Below the pieces are notes generated by a model, which ran no database searches, had not been told where the DNA came from, and saw nothing but the letters and a program-made list of their open reading frames with translations. A DNA stretch of 64,000 nt from Aliiroseovarius sp. F47248L (GTDB lineage Bacteria; Pseudomonadota; Alphaproteobacteria; Rhodobacterales; Rhodobacteraceae): the NCBI RefSeq assembly GCF_023016085.1, contig NZ_JALKBF010000002.1:62001-126000 (forward strand), read 5' to 3'. Within the stretch, counting starts at the first letter, position 1; each line of letters begins with the position of its first letter. Below are positions 18,336-25,822 of this stretch, piece after piece. The position numbers and the translations under genes were made by a program.

Positions 18336-18972
18336 GCTGTCGGGTATTCACTTTGCCTATCCCGGCCTTGAGCCGGTGTTGGATGGTGCCACGATGCGGT
18401 TAGAGCCGGGCGAGCGGTTGTCCCTGATCGGGCCGAACGGGGCTGGAAAATCAACGCTTCTGAAAATCGTGATGGGGCTTCTGCATCCGGCGCAGGGGAC
18501 GATCACCGCTTTCGGCAAACCCCGCGCCGAAGAAGCAGATTTTCATGAAGTGCGCCGCCGGATCGGATTTGTGTTTCAGGATGCAGATGATCAACTGTTC
18601 TGCCCCACGGTGGCCGAAGACATCGCTTTCGGCCCCCTTAATCTGGGCAGATCGCGGGACGAGGCGGTTGCGATTGTCGATGACATTCTGGCCCGCCTCA
18701 ACCTGACCCATCTTCGGGACCGCGTGACGCACAAGCTGTCGGGGGGCGAAAAACGTCTGGTGACGCTTGCGACGGTGCTGGCGATGGAGCCGGAAGTGTT
18801 GATATTGGACGAACCGACCAACGCGCTGGACCCTGACAACTATGCGAGGCTTGTGACCATTCTGAAGGCGCTTGGTCAGGCGATTCTGCTGGTCAGTCAT
18901 GATCCCGACTTCCGGGCCGACATCGCGCCAGATGGGTATCGTTTGGAAAACCGAATTCTGACGCGGATATAG
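18322..18972 (+). CDS. cbiO: CbiO: ATPase of the cobalt ECF transporter
   Basis: This 216-residue ABC ATPase has Walker A GPNGAGKST (about residues 39-47), the Q-loop FVFQDADDQLFCPTV with the ECF-type DDQLF sequence, signature LSGGEKRLVTLA, and Walker B VLILDEPTNALD with a following switch His (VSHD). It is slightly short compared with many CbiO proteins, which carry a C-terminal extension. It is the last gene of the riboswitch-controlled operon. It is convergent with the YnjD-like gene, with a 3-base gap between the stops. Confidence 0.93.
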   Translation: MPLLELSGIHFAYPGLEPVLDGATMRLEPGERLSLIGPNGAGKSTLLKIVMGLLHPAQGTITAFGKPRAEEADFHEVRRRIGFVFQDADDQLFCPTVAEDIAFGPLNLGRSRDEAVAIVDDILARLNLTHLRDRVTHKLSGGEKRLVTLATVLAMEPEVLILDEPTNALDPDNYARLVTILKALGQAILLVSHDPDFRADIAPDGYRLENRILTRI

Positions 18973-18975
18973 ACC

Positions 18976-19608
18976 CTATTCCAGCACAATCACTGGGCCA
19001 CCTGCCGCTTTTGCATCTGCTTGGTCATGGGTGACCAGAAGCACCGGTAAGGCCCGTACTTTGGCGTGGTCGAAGACCAGTTGCCGGACTTGATCACGCA
19101 GTTCTGCGTCCAGACCTGAAAATGGTTCATCCAGCAACAACGCGTGCGGTTCCGACAGTAACATCCGCATCAATGCCACGCGCGCGCGCTGCCCGCCAGA
19201 CAGGGTGGCTGGGTCGCGGTTGGCGAAGCCGCCCAGCCCGACCTCGGCCAGGGCCGCGTTTATCCGCGCGCGACGGTCGGCTTTGGTGCCGCCCTGCGCC
19301 AGCCCAAAGGCAAGGTTCGCGCCCACATTCAGGTGCGGAAACAGCAATGCGTCCTGAAACAGGATGCCGACACAGCGTTCATCAGGCGGCAGTGCGGTCA
19401 GGTCGCGCCCGTTCAGATGGATCTGTCCGGACAGCGTAAAATCGGGTGAAAGAGTGCCTATTATGGCGGAAAGCAGGGTAGATTTGCCCACGCCCGACGG
19501 CCCCATAATGGTCACGACTTCGCCGGGGGCGACATGGGTGTTGATCGACATTAGGGGGCGGCCCGAATGGGTGATCTTAACCTTGTTCAGGTGCAATCCC
19601 TTAGCCAT
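18976..19608 (-). CDS. ynjD: YnjD-like ABC transporter ATP-binding protein
   Basis: This 210-residue ATPase carries Walker A MGPSGVGKST, Q-loop ILFQDALLFPHL, signature LSGGQRARVALMR, and Walker B ALLLDEPFSGLD with the switch His in VTHDQ. Its length and its gene order (substrate-binding protein, 560-residue permease, ATPase, preceded by a CDP-alcohol phosphatidyltransferase) match the YnjB-C-D system of E. coli, whose substrate is not known. It overlaps the permease gene by 8 bases and ends the minus-strand operon. Confidence 0.85.
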   Translation of the reverse strand: MAKGLHLNKVKITHSGRPLMSINTHVAPGEVVTIMGPSGVGKSTLLSAIIGTLSPDFTLSGQIHLNGRDLTALPPDERCVGILFQDALLFPHLNVGANLAFGLAQGGTKADRRARINAALAEVGLGGFANRDPATLSGGQRARVALMRMLLSEPHALLLDEPFSGLDAELRDQVRQLVFDHAKVRALPVLLVTHDQADAKAAGGPVIVLE

Positions 19609-21304
19609 GCAAAAGCCCCTTTCGGTTGCGCCATATCAGGGCGGGCAGGGCCAAAGCCAGCGCGAACGGCACCAAAGCGGCGGCGGTTTGCATCAGGCCA
19701 AACACCCCGATTGCACGACGATCACCGCCTGAGGCCAGCGCGACGGCTTCGGTCGTCAGGGTTTCAATGCGCCCGCCACCGACCAAAAGCGTGGGCAGGT
19801 ATTGCCCGACCGACACCGCGACACCAACCGCGATGGCCGTCAGAAGCGGGGACAGCAGCATCGGCAGACGGATGCGCCACAACACGCGATCAGGGCTTGC
19901 CCCAAGGGCGGCGGCAACGGTGGCTTGGCGCTTGTCCCATGCCTGCCATGGCCCTTCAAGCGACAGGCGCAGATAGGGCAGGACGAACACCAGATGCGCC
20001 AGCACCACCGGTGCGCGGCCCATATCCAGCCCAAAGCCTAGAAACAGCGTTTGCAGCCCCGGCAGAAACGCGGTTTGTGGCACGATCAGGGGCAGATAGA
20101 TCAGCCACATACCGCGCTGGGTCAGGCGCAGGTTGCGGCGATGCTCGGTTTCAAGGCAGCCGATGGTCAGGGCCATGCCGATTGCGACGGCAATGCCGGC
20201 GATCAGCATGGTTTCGACAAAGGCATCCAGACTGCCGGATTTGTGACGCATCCAGTTGCGGGCGGACAGTTGGTCGGGGGTCAGGTCCGGGAAGCTCCAG
20301 AATCCCGCGACTGACCAGATGGCAAGGCTGAGCAGTCCCAAAAGAAGCGCGACCGAGATCGCGGTGCACGTGGCAAATCCTAAAAGCCGCAGAGGGCGGT
20401 CGTGATGGCCGCGGTGGCCCATCTCAATGCGTTTGCAGGCAAGGTGGGCGACCAGTTTTTCACCCGCGAACCACAACCCGACTGCACCGATGACCAGCGC
20501 CAGTTGCACCAGCGCGGCGGCGGCGGCTTGCAGGCGGAAGAAAAGGTCAGGGTCCGACATCCAGCGCACGATCTGCACTGACAGGGTCGGGGGCGTCGAT
20601 GGGCCAAGGATCACTGCGACATCCACGACTGACATCGACCATGTCAGCACCACCAGCACCGGCAGACGGATTCGCGCATAGACCGCCGGGAAGATCGCGA
20701 ACATCCACGCCGAGATGCGGCCGTAGCCCATGCTTTGGCTCAGCGCCATGCGGCGTCGTCCGTCGATCTGGCCCAAGGCCGCGATGGACATGAGCAGCAG
20801 GAACGGCACCTCTTTCATCACCATTCCGGCAATGAGGGACAGGCCCCATGGGTCGTTCAGGATCAACAGGTCAGGAGGGCGGTCCCAGCCGGTCAGCCAC
20901 GGGGAAAACAGGCGCGCGATCCAGCCTGACGGCGCGATCAGGAAGGCCAGCCCAAAGGCCGCGGCAGCGTGGGGGACGGACAGGAAGGGCGACAGCAAGC
21001 GCTCAAGGACGCGAAAGCCGCGTGTGCCTGCCCAGCCTGCGAGGATCAGCGCGGTGATCGCCAGCGACAGGATCGCAGCGGCCAGCCCCGTTGTCACAGA
21101 CAGCCGCACCGCCGGACCAAAGCCGGGCCAGTTGATGAGCGCGCGGAAGGCGTCCAGCGATGGGCCGGACAGCCCCGCGGCAGGCAGATGGCCAAAGGCA
21201 GGCAGCAAGGTGCCCCAAAGCCCTGCTGCAACAGGCCCCAACAGCACCAGAACGGTCAGTGCCGGAAACAGCGGCAGTCGGGGAAATCTGCGGGTTTGGG
21301 CCAT
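19601..21304 (-). CDS. ynjC: YnjC-like ABC transporter permease (fused, two permease halves)
   Basis: The 567-residue membrane protein has about 12 helices arranged as two binding-protein-dependent permease halves in one chain, like ThiP, FbpB and YnjC. The EAA-type loop that docks to the ATPase is recognisable in the second half (AAALGASPDRVLWRIRLP) and, weaker, in the first (SQSMGYGRISAWMFAIFP). It lies 8 bases downstream of the binding-protein gene. The cargo is unknown; YnjBCD homologues are sometimes labelled thiamine-like from sequence only. Confidence 0.85.
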   Translation of the reverse strand: MAQTRRFPRLPLFPALTVLVLLGPVAAGLWGTLLPAFGHLPAAGLSGPSLDAFRALINWPGFGPAVRLSVTTGLAAAILSLAITALILAGWAGTRGFRVLERLLSPFLSVPHAAAAFGLAFLIAPSGWIARLFSPWLTGWDRPPDLLILNDPWGLSLIAGMVMKEVPFLLLMSIAALGQIDGRRRMALSQSMGYGRISAWMFAIFPAVYARIRLPVLVVLTWSMSVVDVAVILGPSTPPTLSVQIVRWMSDPDLFFRLQAAAAALVQLALVIGAVGLWFAGEKLVAHLACKRIEMGHRGHHDRPLRLLGFATCTAISVALLLGLLSLAIWSVAGFWSFPDLTPDQLSARNWMRHKSGSLDAFVETMLIAGIAVAIGMALTIGCLETEHRRNLRLTQRGMWLIYLPLIVPQTAFLPGLQTLFLGFGLDMGRAPVVLAHLVFVLPYLRLSLEGPWQAWDKRQATVAAALGASPDRVLWRIRLPMLLSPLLTAIAVGVAVSVGQYLPTLLVGGGRIETLTTEAVALASGGDRRAIGVFGLMQTAAALVPFALALALPALIWRNRKGLLHG

Positions 21305-21312
21305 GTCAGGGT

Positions 21313-22518
21313 CTATTGCACGCCGTATCGGGTCTGCCAGTCATCAGAAATCCGGGTCATCCAGCTGGGGTGCGGTTCGTCCTGCACATCGCCCAGTTGC
21401 TGGGGTGTCAAGGTGGCGATGCCAAGGTCCAGCGCGTCGAACTGCGCGCGATCCTCGGGCGGTAGGGCGCCGATATGCAGGACGGTGCCATAGCCCAACA
21501 CCTCGGGGTCTTGCGCATGGGCTTGTGCCGTGGGCGACATCAGGAAATTGGCGACGACCATCGCGCCTGCCTTGGACCCGGAGTTATACGGGATCGCCAC
21601 GAAGGACGCATTGCCGATGGTGCCTTTGTCCAGCACGAAGGTGCGCACGGTGGCGGGCAGTTCGTAGTTGGCTATGGCGGTCGAGGCCTCGGACGGTGAG
21701 AAGCTGATCGCCAGGTCGATCTCGCCATCATTCATCAGCTGGATTTGACGCGGCCCGTTGGCGGGATAAGCGCGGCCTTGGCGCCACAGGGTCGGGGTAA
21801 GGTCCTCGAGGTAGTCCCACAGCGGCGCGGTGACGGTGGCGTAGGTGTTGTCGGACACGGGGACGGCCAGCGCGGCGGGATCATCTGCCAGCTCGACCAG
21901 CATTTGTTTCAGGAACGTCGTGCCAAGGAAATCGGGCGGCTGAGGATAGGTGAAGCGGCCGGGGTTCGCCTTGGACCATTCCAGAATCGCGTTGGCCGAG
22001 GGCAGGGGGGTTGGAATATCCGCCGTGTCATACATGAACACGACCTGCGCCATGGCCCAGGGGGCTTCATAACCTTCGACAGGAACGGTGAAGTCGGTGC
22101 GCACGGTCTTGCCTTCGACATCAACATATTGCCAGTTGGGCAAGTCTTCCGCGAAGGGGCCAAACAGCAGATCCGCGTCCTTCATCGCGGCAAAATTAGC
22201 GCCGTTTATCCAGATCATGTCGACCGCGCCGTCATCATCCTTGCCGGCCTGCTTTTCCGACAGCACGCGGGTAACGGCATCGGCGGTGTCGGTCAGTTTC
22301 ACATGTTCAAGCGTCACGCCGTAACGACCGCTAACCTGATCACCCACCCAGTCGATGAAGGCGTTTGTTGTGGGCGAGCCGCCCCATGCGTTCCAGTAAA
22401 CGGTTTGACCGTGGGCCGCGGCCTCGACAGATGTCCAGTCGGCGGGATTAGGGTCTGATACAGCCGGGGTGGTCAGCAGGGTGGTGGCCAAAATGGTGGC
22501 AAGGGTGAGGTGATTCAT
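21313..22518 (-). CDS. ynjB: YnjB-like ABC transporter substrate-binding protein
   Basis: The protein is 401 residues from the ATG giving MNHLTLATIL, which provides a signal peptide (cleavage near TTPAVSDP). The mature part has the extracellular solute-binding fold with the segments VYWNAWGGSPTTNAFIDWV and DMIWINGANF, characteristic of the YnjB branch. The ATG overlaps the stop of the preceding phosphatidyltransferase gene (ATGA), which shows translational coupling. An open frame further upstream is a shadow of that gene. The ligand is unknown. Confidence 0.87.
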   Translation of the reverse strand: MNHLTLATILATTLLTTPAVSDPNPADWTSVEAAAHGQTVYWNAWGGSPTTNAFIDWVGDQVSGRYGVTLEHVKLTDTADAVTRVLSEKQAGKDDDGAVDMIWINGANFAAMKDADLLFGPFAEDLPNWQYVDVEGKTVRTDFTVPVEGYEAPWAMAQVVFMYDTADIPTPLPSANAILEWSKANPGRFTYPQPPDFLGTTFLKQMLVELADDPAALAVPVSDNTYATVTAPLWDYLEDLTPTLWRQGRAYPANGPRQIQLMNDGEIDLAISFSPSEASTAIANYELPATVRTFVLDKGTIGNASFVAIPYNSGSKAGAMVVANFLMSPTAQAHAQDPEVLGYGTVLHIGALPPEDRAQFDALDLGIATLTPQQLGDVQDEPHPSWMTRISDDWQTRYGVQ

Positions 22519-23150
22519 AAGATCTCTTTCAGGTCGGATGGGCTTTCGGCGAAGGCTTGATACGCGCCCCAGACGCGTAAGGTGGCGGTGGCAAAGCAGA
22601 GCGCGCCGAACAGGTAGGCGAGCGGCGCGAAATATGTGGGCAGAAGGCAAAGCAGGACGAAGAGGGCGATGGTCTCGGTGCCCTCCAGCAGCCCGTTTGA
22701 GTAATACAGGGACTTCACGCCTTGCGCGCGGGTGGCCATGCCTTTTCTCTCGGCGAAGATTGCATAGCCCAGAAAGCTCGCGCCGTTCACATAGAAGGAC
22801 AACAGCAGGAACGCACCTGCGACCCCGTTGGCCGCCGGATCAAACAGCACGAACCCGAAGGGCACCGCACCGTAGAAAAAGAAATCCGACGCGATATCGA
22901 GGTAACCGCCGAAGTCGGTTTTGTGCGTTGCGCGCGCCACTGCGCCGTCCAGCCCATCGGCCAGCCGGGACAGCAGGATTAGACACAAACCCACCAGAAA
23001 AGCGCCCAAAGCAATCGACACAGCCGCCGCCAACCCGAAGGCCAAGCCCGTCAGCGTCACCGCATTTGCGCCAACCCCCAGCCGCGCCAAACCGCGCCCG
23101 GCCACGTTCAGTGGCGGGTCAATCAGTTTGCGTGCATGTGCGTCCAACAT
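22515..23150 (-). CDS. CDP-alcohol phosphatidyltransferase family protein (YnjF-like)
   Basis: This 211-residue membrane protein starts at the ATG giving MLDAHARKLIDPP, with GAAAGG before it. It has the active-site signature of the family spread as D-G-x2-A-R-x8-G-x3-D-x3-D, visible as LADGLDGAVARATHKTDFGG followed by YLDIASD; the aspartates bind the metal and nucleotide. About five to six helices follow. It transfers a phosphoalcohol from a CDP-activated donor; donor and acceptor are unknown. Association with YnjBCD recurs in E. coli (ynjF), so a functional link is likely. It is divergent from the GAPDH gene. Confidence 0.88.
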   Translation of the reverse strand: MLDAHARKLIDPPLNVAGRGLARLGVGANAVTLTGLAFGLAAAVSIALGAFLVGLCLILLSRLADGLDGAVARATHKTDFGGYLDIASDFFFYGAVPFGFVLFDPAANGVAGAFLLLSFYVNGASFLGYAIFAERKGMATRAQGVKSLYYSNGLLEGTETIALFVLLCLLPTYFAPLAYLFGALCFATATLRVWGAYQAFAESPSDLKEIL

Positions 23151-23341
23151 CGTCGAACCTTTCCCTTTCCCCTTGCCCTGTGGTCGGGCATTTTTGCCAT
23201 TTGGCCCGGATGCGGCCCCTTCGTCCATCCGGCAAACGCAATCGTGAGCATTCGTCAGCAATCGGTGTTTCCACACGCCCCCCTTGCACCTGCCCCCGCT
23301 TTCGCGTTCTGTGGACCCATCATCCACATGACGAGGTTCCG

Positions 23342-24352
23342 ATGTCCCCCTCTTCCCCGCACAAGACGCGCATTGGTTTGAATGGTTTTGGCCGCATTGG
23401 CCGGTCGATCCTTCGCATCCTGTCTGCCGCGCCGTCGGAGTTCGAGGTCGCGTTCATCAATGATATCGAATCCTTGGACACCTGCGCTTATCTGTTCAAA
23501 TACGACAGCGTGTTTGGTCCTTTTCCTGGGCAGGTCGACGCGGTGAAGGATGGGCTGTCGATCAACGGCACGGTGATCCCGTTTCACGGGCTTTCCGACA
23601 TCAGCACAATGGATTTGTCAGAGGTGGATGTGGTGCTGGAATGCACTGGTATGGCGGGCAAACGCGCGGTGGCAGAGCGTGGACTTCAAGCCGGGGCGCG
23701 CAATGTGTTGATTTCCGGCCCGTCGAACGAGGCGGACGTGACCATCGTACTGGGGGCTAATGACGAAGTGTTGGCGGGTCAGAAGATCGTGTCGAACGCA
23801 TCCTGCACCACCAATGCTCTGGCACCTTTGTTGAAGCTGTTGGATGACGAATTGGGCGTGATTGGCGGACATATGACCACGGTGCATTGTTACACCGGCA
23901 GTCAGCCGACAGTGGACAAGCCGCGCGCCGAACCAGCGCGGTCGCGGGCGGCGGCCTTGTCGATGGTGCCAACCACCACCAGCGCGCACGAATTGGTGGG
24001 CGAAGTGCTGCCGCATCTGGTGGGCCGTATCGAAGCGCGTGCGATCCGCGTGCCGACCGCCAGTGTCTCGGCGATTGATTTGACGGTGCGCACCCGACGC
24101 GACGTGACGGTCGACGAGGCGCGCGCGGTTCTGAAAGCCGCCGCCACCGGGAAAGTTCTGGGCTGGACCGAGGAGCCGTTGGTGTCCAGCGACCTTCGAA
24201 TGCGACCCGAAAGCCTTGTATTGTCAGGGCCGGAAACATCGGTGTCGCAAGGCGGGATGCTTCGCGTTTTTGGCTGGTATGACAATGAATGGGGCTTTTC
24301 GCATCGGATGCTGGATGTGGCGCGAATGATCGTGCGGGGCTCTGCTGCCTAG
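23342..24352 (+). CDS. Glyceraldehyde-3-phosphate dehydrogenase family protein (divergent; Gap/Epd-like)
   Basis: The product is 336 residues from the ATG giving MSPSSPHKTRIGLNG. The NAD-binding fold shows GLNGFGRIGRSILR and FINDIES. The catalytic segment SNASCTTNALAPL carries Cys155, and His lies in the following TTVHCYTGSQ. The C-terminal part (EPLVSSDLR, then FGWYDNEWGFSHRMLD) resembles erythrose-4-phosphate dehydrogenase as much as glycolytic GAPDH. So it is either a GAPDH paralogue or an Epd-like enzyme of vitamin B6 synthesis; the sequence alone does not decide. A ProC-like gene follows after 12 bases. The upstream extension of the frame is a shadow of the divergent gene. Confidence 0.82.
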   Translation: MSPSSPHKTRIGLNGFGRIGRSILRILSAAPSEFEVAFINDIESLDTCAYLFKYDSVFGPFPGQVDAVKDGLSINGTVIPFHGLSDISTMDLSEVDVVLECTGMAGKRAVAERGLQAGARNVLISGPSNEADVTIVLGANDEVLAGQKIVSNASCTTNALAPLLKLLDDELGVIGGHMTTVHCYTGSQPTVDKPRAEPARSRAAALSMVPTTTSAHELVGEVLPHLVGRIEARAIRVPTASVSAIDLTVRTRRDVTVDEARAVLKAAATGKVLGWTEEPLVSSDLRMRPESLVLSGPETSVSQGGMLRVFGWYDNEWGFSHRMLDVARMIVRGSAA

Positions 24353-24364
24353 AAAGGACGTTGC

Positions 24365-25129
24365 ATGGAACGCATAGGGTTCATTGGCACGGGCGAAATT
24401 GCGGCGGCGATGGTGGCCGGTCTGACCGGGCGTGGGCATCAGATCTCTGTATCCGAACGGAACGGTGCAATGGCCGCGGCGTTGGCCGCACAGTTCAGCG
24501 ATGTAACCATCGCGACCAATGAACAGGTCGTCTCTGACAGTGATACCGTCTTTCTGTGTCTGCTGGCTGACGTGGCGCGAGAGGTTTTGCCTGATCTGCC
24601 CTTCCGCGACGATCAGCGGGTGATTTCGGTGATGGTTGATGTTGCGCTGGCCGAACTAAGGACGCTCTGCGCCCCGGTGAACGAGATCGCGATTACGATC
24701 CCTCTGCCGTCTATTGCTGTGGGTGGTTCGGCCTTGCCTGTTTATCCTGACAGCATGGCGTTGCGGTCGTTGTTTGGGGATACCGATATGATCATTCCCT
24801 GTGGCTCCGAAGACGCGTTGAACGCCCATTTTGCGGCCACGGCGCTGGCCTCGCCGATCCTTGACCAGATGTGCGAAGGGGCGCGATGGTTGGCGGCTTT
24901 GACCGGCGACCAGACAGCATCCGAGCAATATGTGGTGACGGTGTTTGCAGGCTTCCTGCGCAGCATGATCGAGAACCCGGAAACGTCATTTGAAGATCTG
25001 CTGGACAGTTTGGCGACCGAGGGCGGGTTGAACGCAACTTTGCGCACCCATATGCGCGACACCGGCGCGGTTGACGCGCTAAGCGAGGGGCTGGACGCGT
25101 TGAAACCGCGCCTTCGTCTGGCGGATTAG
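24365..25129 (+). CDS. Pyrroline-5-carboxylate reductase-like NAD(P)-binding protein
   Basis: The 254-residue protein opens with a Rossmann motif, IGFIGTGEIAAAMVAGL, followed by the ProC-type pattern of a variable second strand (SVSERN) and a helical C-terminal domain. It has weak matches to the ProC family in its middle (VISVMVDVALAELR, then ITIPLPSIAVGGSALPVYP). Such enzymes reduce pyrroline-5-carboxylate to proline or act on related imines; here the C-terminal substrate residues are divergent, so the reaction is uncertain. It sits 12 bases after the GAPDH-family gene, and a strong terminator follows, so the two form an operon. Confidence 0.7.
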   Translation: MERIGFIGTGEIAAAMVAGLTGRGHQISVSERNGAMAAALAAQFSDVTIATNEQVVSDSDTVFLCLLADVAREVLPDLPFRDDQRVISVMVDVALAELRTLCAPVNEIAITIPLPSIAVGGSALPVYPDSMALRSLFGDTDMIIPCGSEDALNAHFAATALASPILDQMCEGARWLAALTGDQTASEQYVVTVFAGFLRSMIENPETSFEDLLDSLATEGGLNATLRTHMRDTGAVDALSEGLDALKPRLRLAD

Positions 25130-25154
25130 ACCCACATAAGGATTTTCAAACATG

Positions 25155-25188
25155 AAAACGGGTCGGCGGGAGAAACCGACCCGTTTTT
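25155..25188 (+). terminator. Rho-independent terminator after the ProC-like gene
   Basis: A stem of at least 8 bp (CGGGTCGG/CCGACCCG) extended by AAAA/TTTT pairs, with a 9-base loop and a T-run, lies 25 bases after the stop codon. Confidence 0.92.
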
Positions 25189-25258
25189 GTGTATTCCATC
25201 CCCAGCGTTGTGCGGCCCACCGGCACCGGCATTGCCGGTGACACCCCCGCAGCGCAGG

Positions 25259-25516
25259 TTACTGGAACACGCTACCATCATCGTCCAGCGCAATCTGGGC
25301 GACCGTATCATGGTGAAGCAGGTCCTCGATCTGGCGTGAGGTCAGATCCGCGACGAGCAGTTGGATTTCGGCCATGTTGTCATCGACCATGACGCCGTTC
25401 TTGTTCAGGTGATCCATCAGAAGATCGCAATCATCGTTGCAGGTGATCAGCACGGGATGAGAGTTCCTGGTCAAGCTTTCCATGCGGTCTTTCAGTTTCG
25501 GGTCCAGTTTTTGCAT
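25259..25516 (-). CDS. Small protein resembling a detached I9-type subtilase propeptide/inhibitor
   Basis: The protein has 85 residues from the ATG giving MQKLDPKLKD; GAGG lies 7 bases before it, better placed than for the ATG six codons upstream. Residues about 20-80 (PVLITCNDDCDLLMDHLNKN, then EIQLLVADLTSRQIEDLLHH, then VAQIALDDDGSV) follow the beta-alpha-beta pattern of inhibitor I9/subtilase propeptides, which end in a T-x-x-Q-hydrophobic-x-x-L segment then a V-x-x-I-x-x-D strand. No signal peptide. It is encoded downstream of the subtilase gene, which itself has no propeptide, but behind that gene's terminator, so probably from its own promoter. Homology is by eye and not secure. Confidence 0.6.
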   Translation of the reverse strand: MQKLDPKLKDRMESLTRNSHPVLITCNDDCDLLMDHLNKNGVMVDDNMAEIQLLVADLTSRQIEDLLHHDTVAQIALDDDGSVFQ

Positions 25517-25773
25517 AGTCGCACCTCGGTTCATCAGATCGGTTGTCGGGTTGTCATCATCTGGTCTTGGGTTTGTCTCTGGTGCGAACTGAGGAACCAG
25601 TTTGGGGATTGGAAAGGAACAGGTGATAAAATGGCTTTCACCAAACTGGCTACTCAGAACGCCCTTTCAATATGACTCAATCGCATAAACGTGGCGAAAG
25701 GGCGGCGTGAATGTTGCGTTATTTAAGGTGAATTTTGGGCAGATTTGCGTGAATTCAGATGGGGTGGCGCAAG
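25517..25773. other. Intergenic region upstream of the I9-like gene
   Basis: No convincing gene is seen in these 257 bases. They probably hold the promoter of the I9-like gene on the minus strand. A 9-bp inverted repeat lies at 25660-25704. Confidence 0.5.
25660..25704. repeat. Inverted repeat CGCCCTTTC / GAAAGGGCG
   Basis: The perfect 9-bp arms at 25660-25668 and 25696-25704 are 27 bases apart, about 145 bases before the I9-like start. It may be an operator with sites on two helical faces or a long-loop RNA stem; no family was recognised. Confidence 0.6.
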
Positions 25774-25801
25774 AAAAAGCCGCCGGGGAATAACCGGCGG
25801 C
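25774..25801 (-). terminator. Rho-independent terminator of the subtilase operon
   Basis: Read on the minus strand, GCCGCCGG/CCGGCGGC (8 bp, 7-base loop) is followed by TTTTT, 22 bases after the subtilase stop. Confidence 0.9.
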
Positions 25802-25822
25802 GTCTGCAGTTTGGTCTGGTGT

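Noticed and set aside
22538..23341. 268-codon N-terminal extension of the GAPDH frame
   Set aside because: Antisense to the phosphatidyltransferase gene, with Arg/Pro-rich low-complexity sequence; the true start is at 23342.
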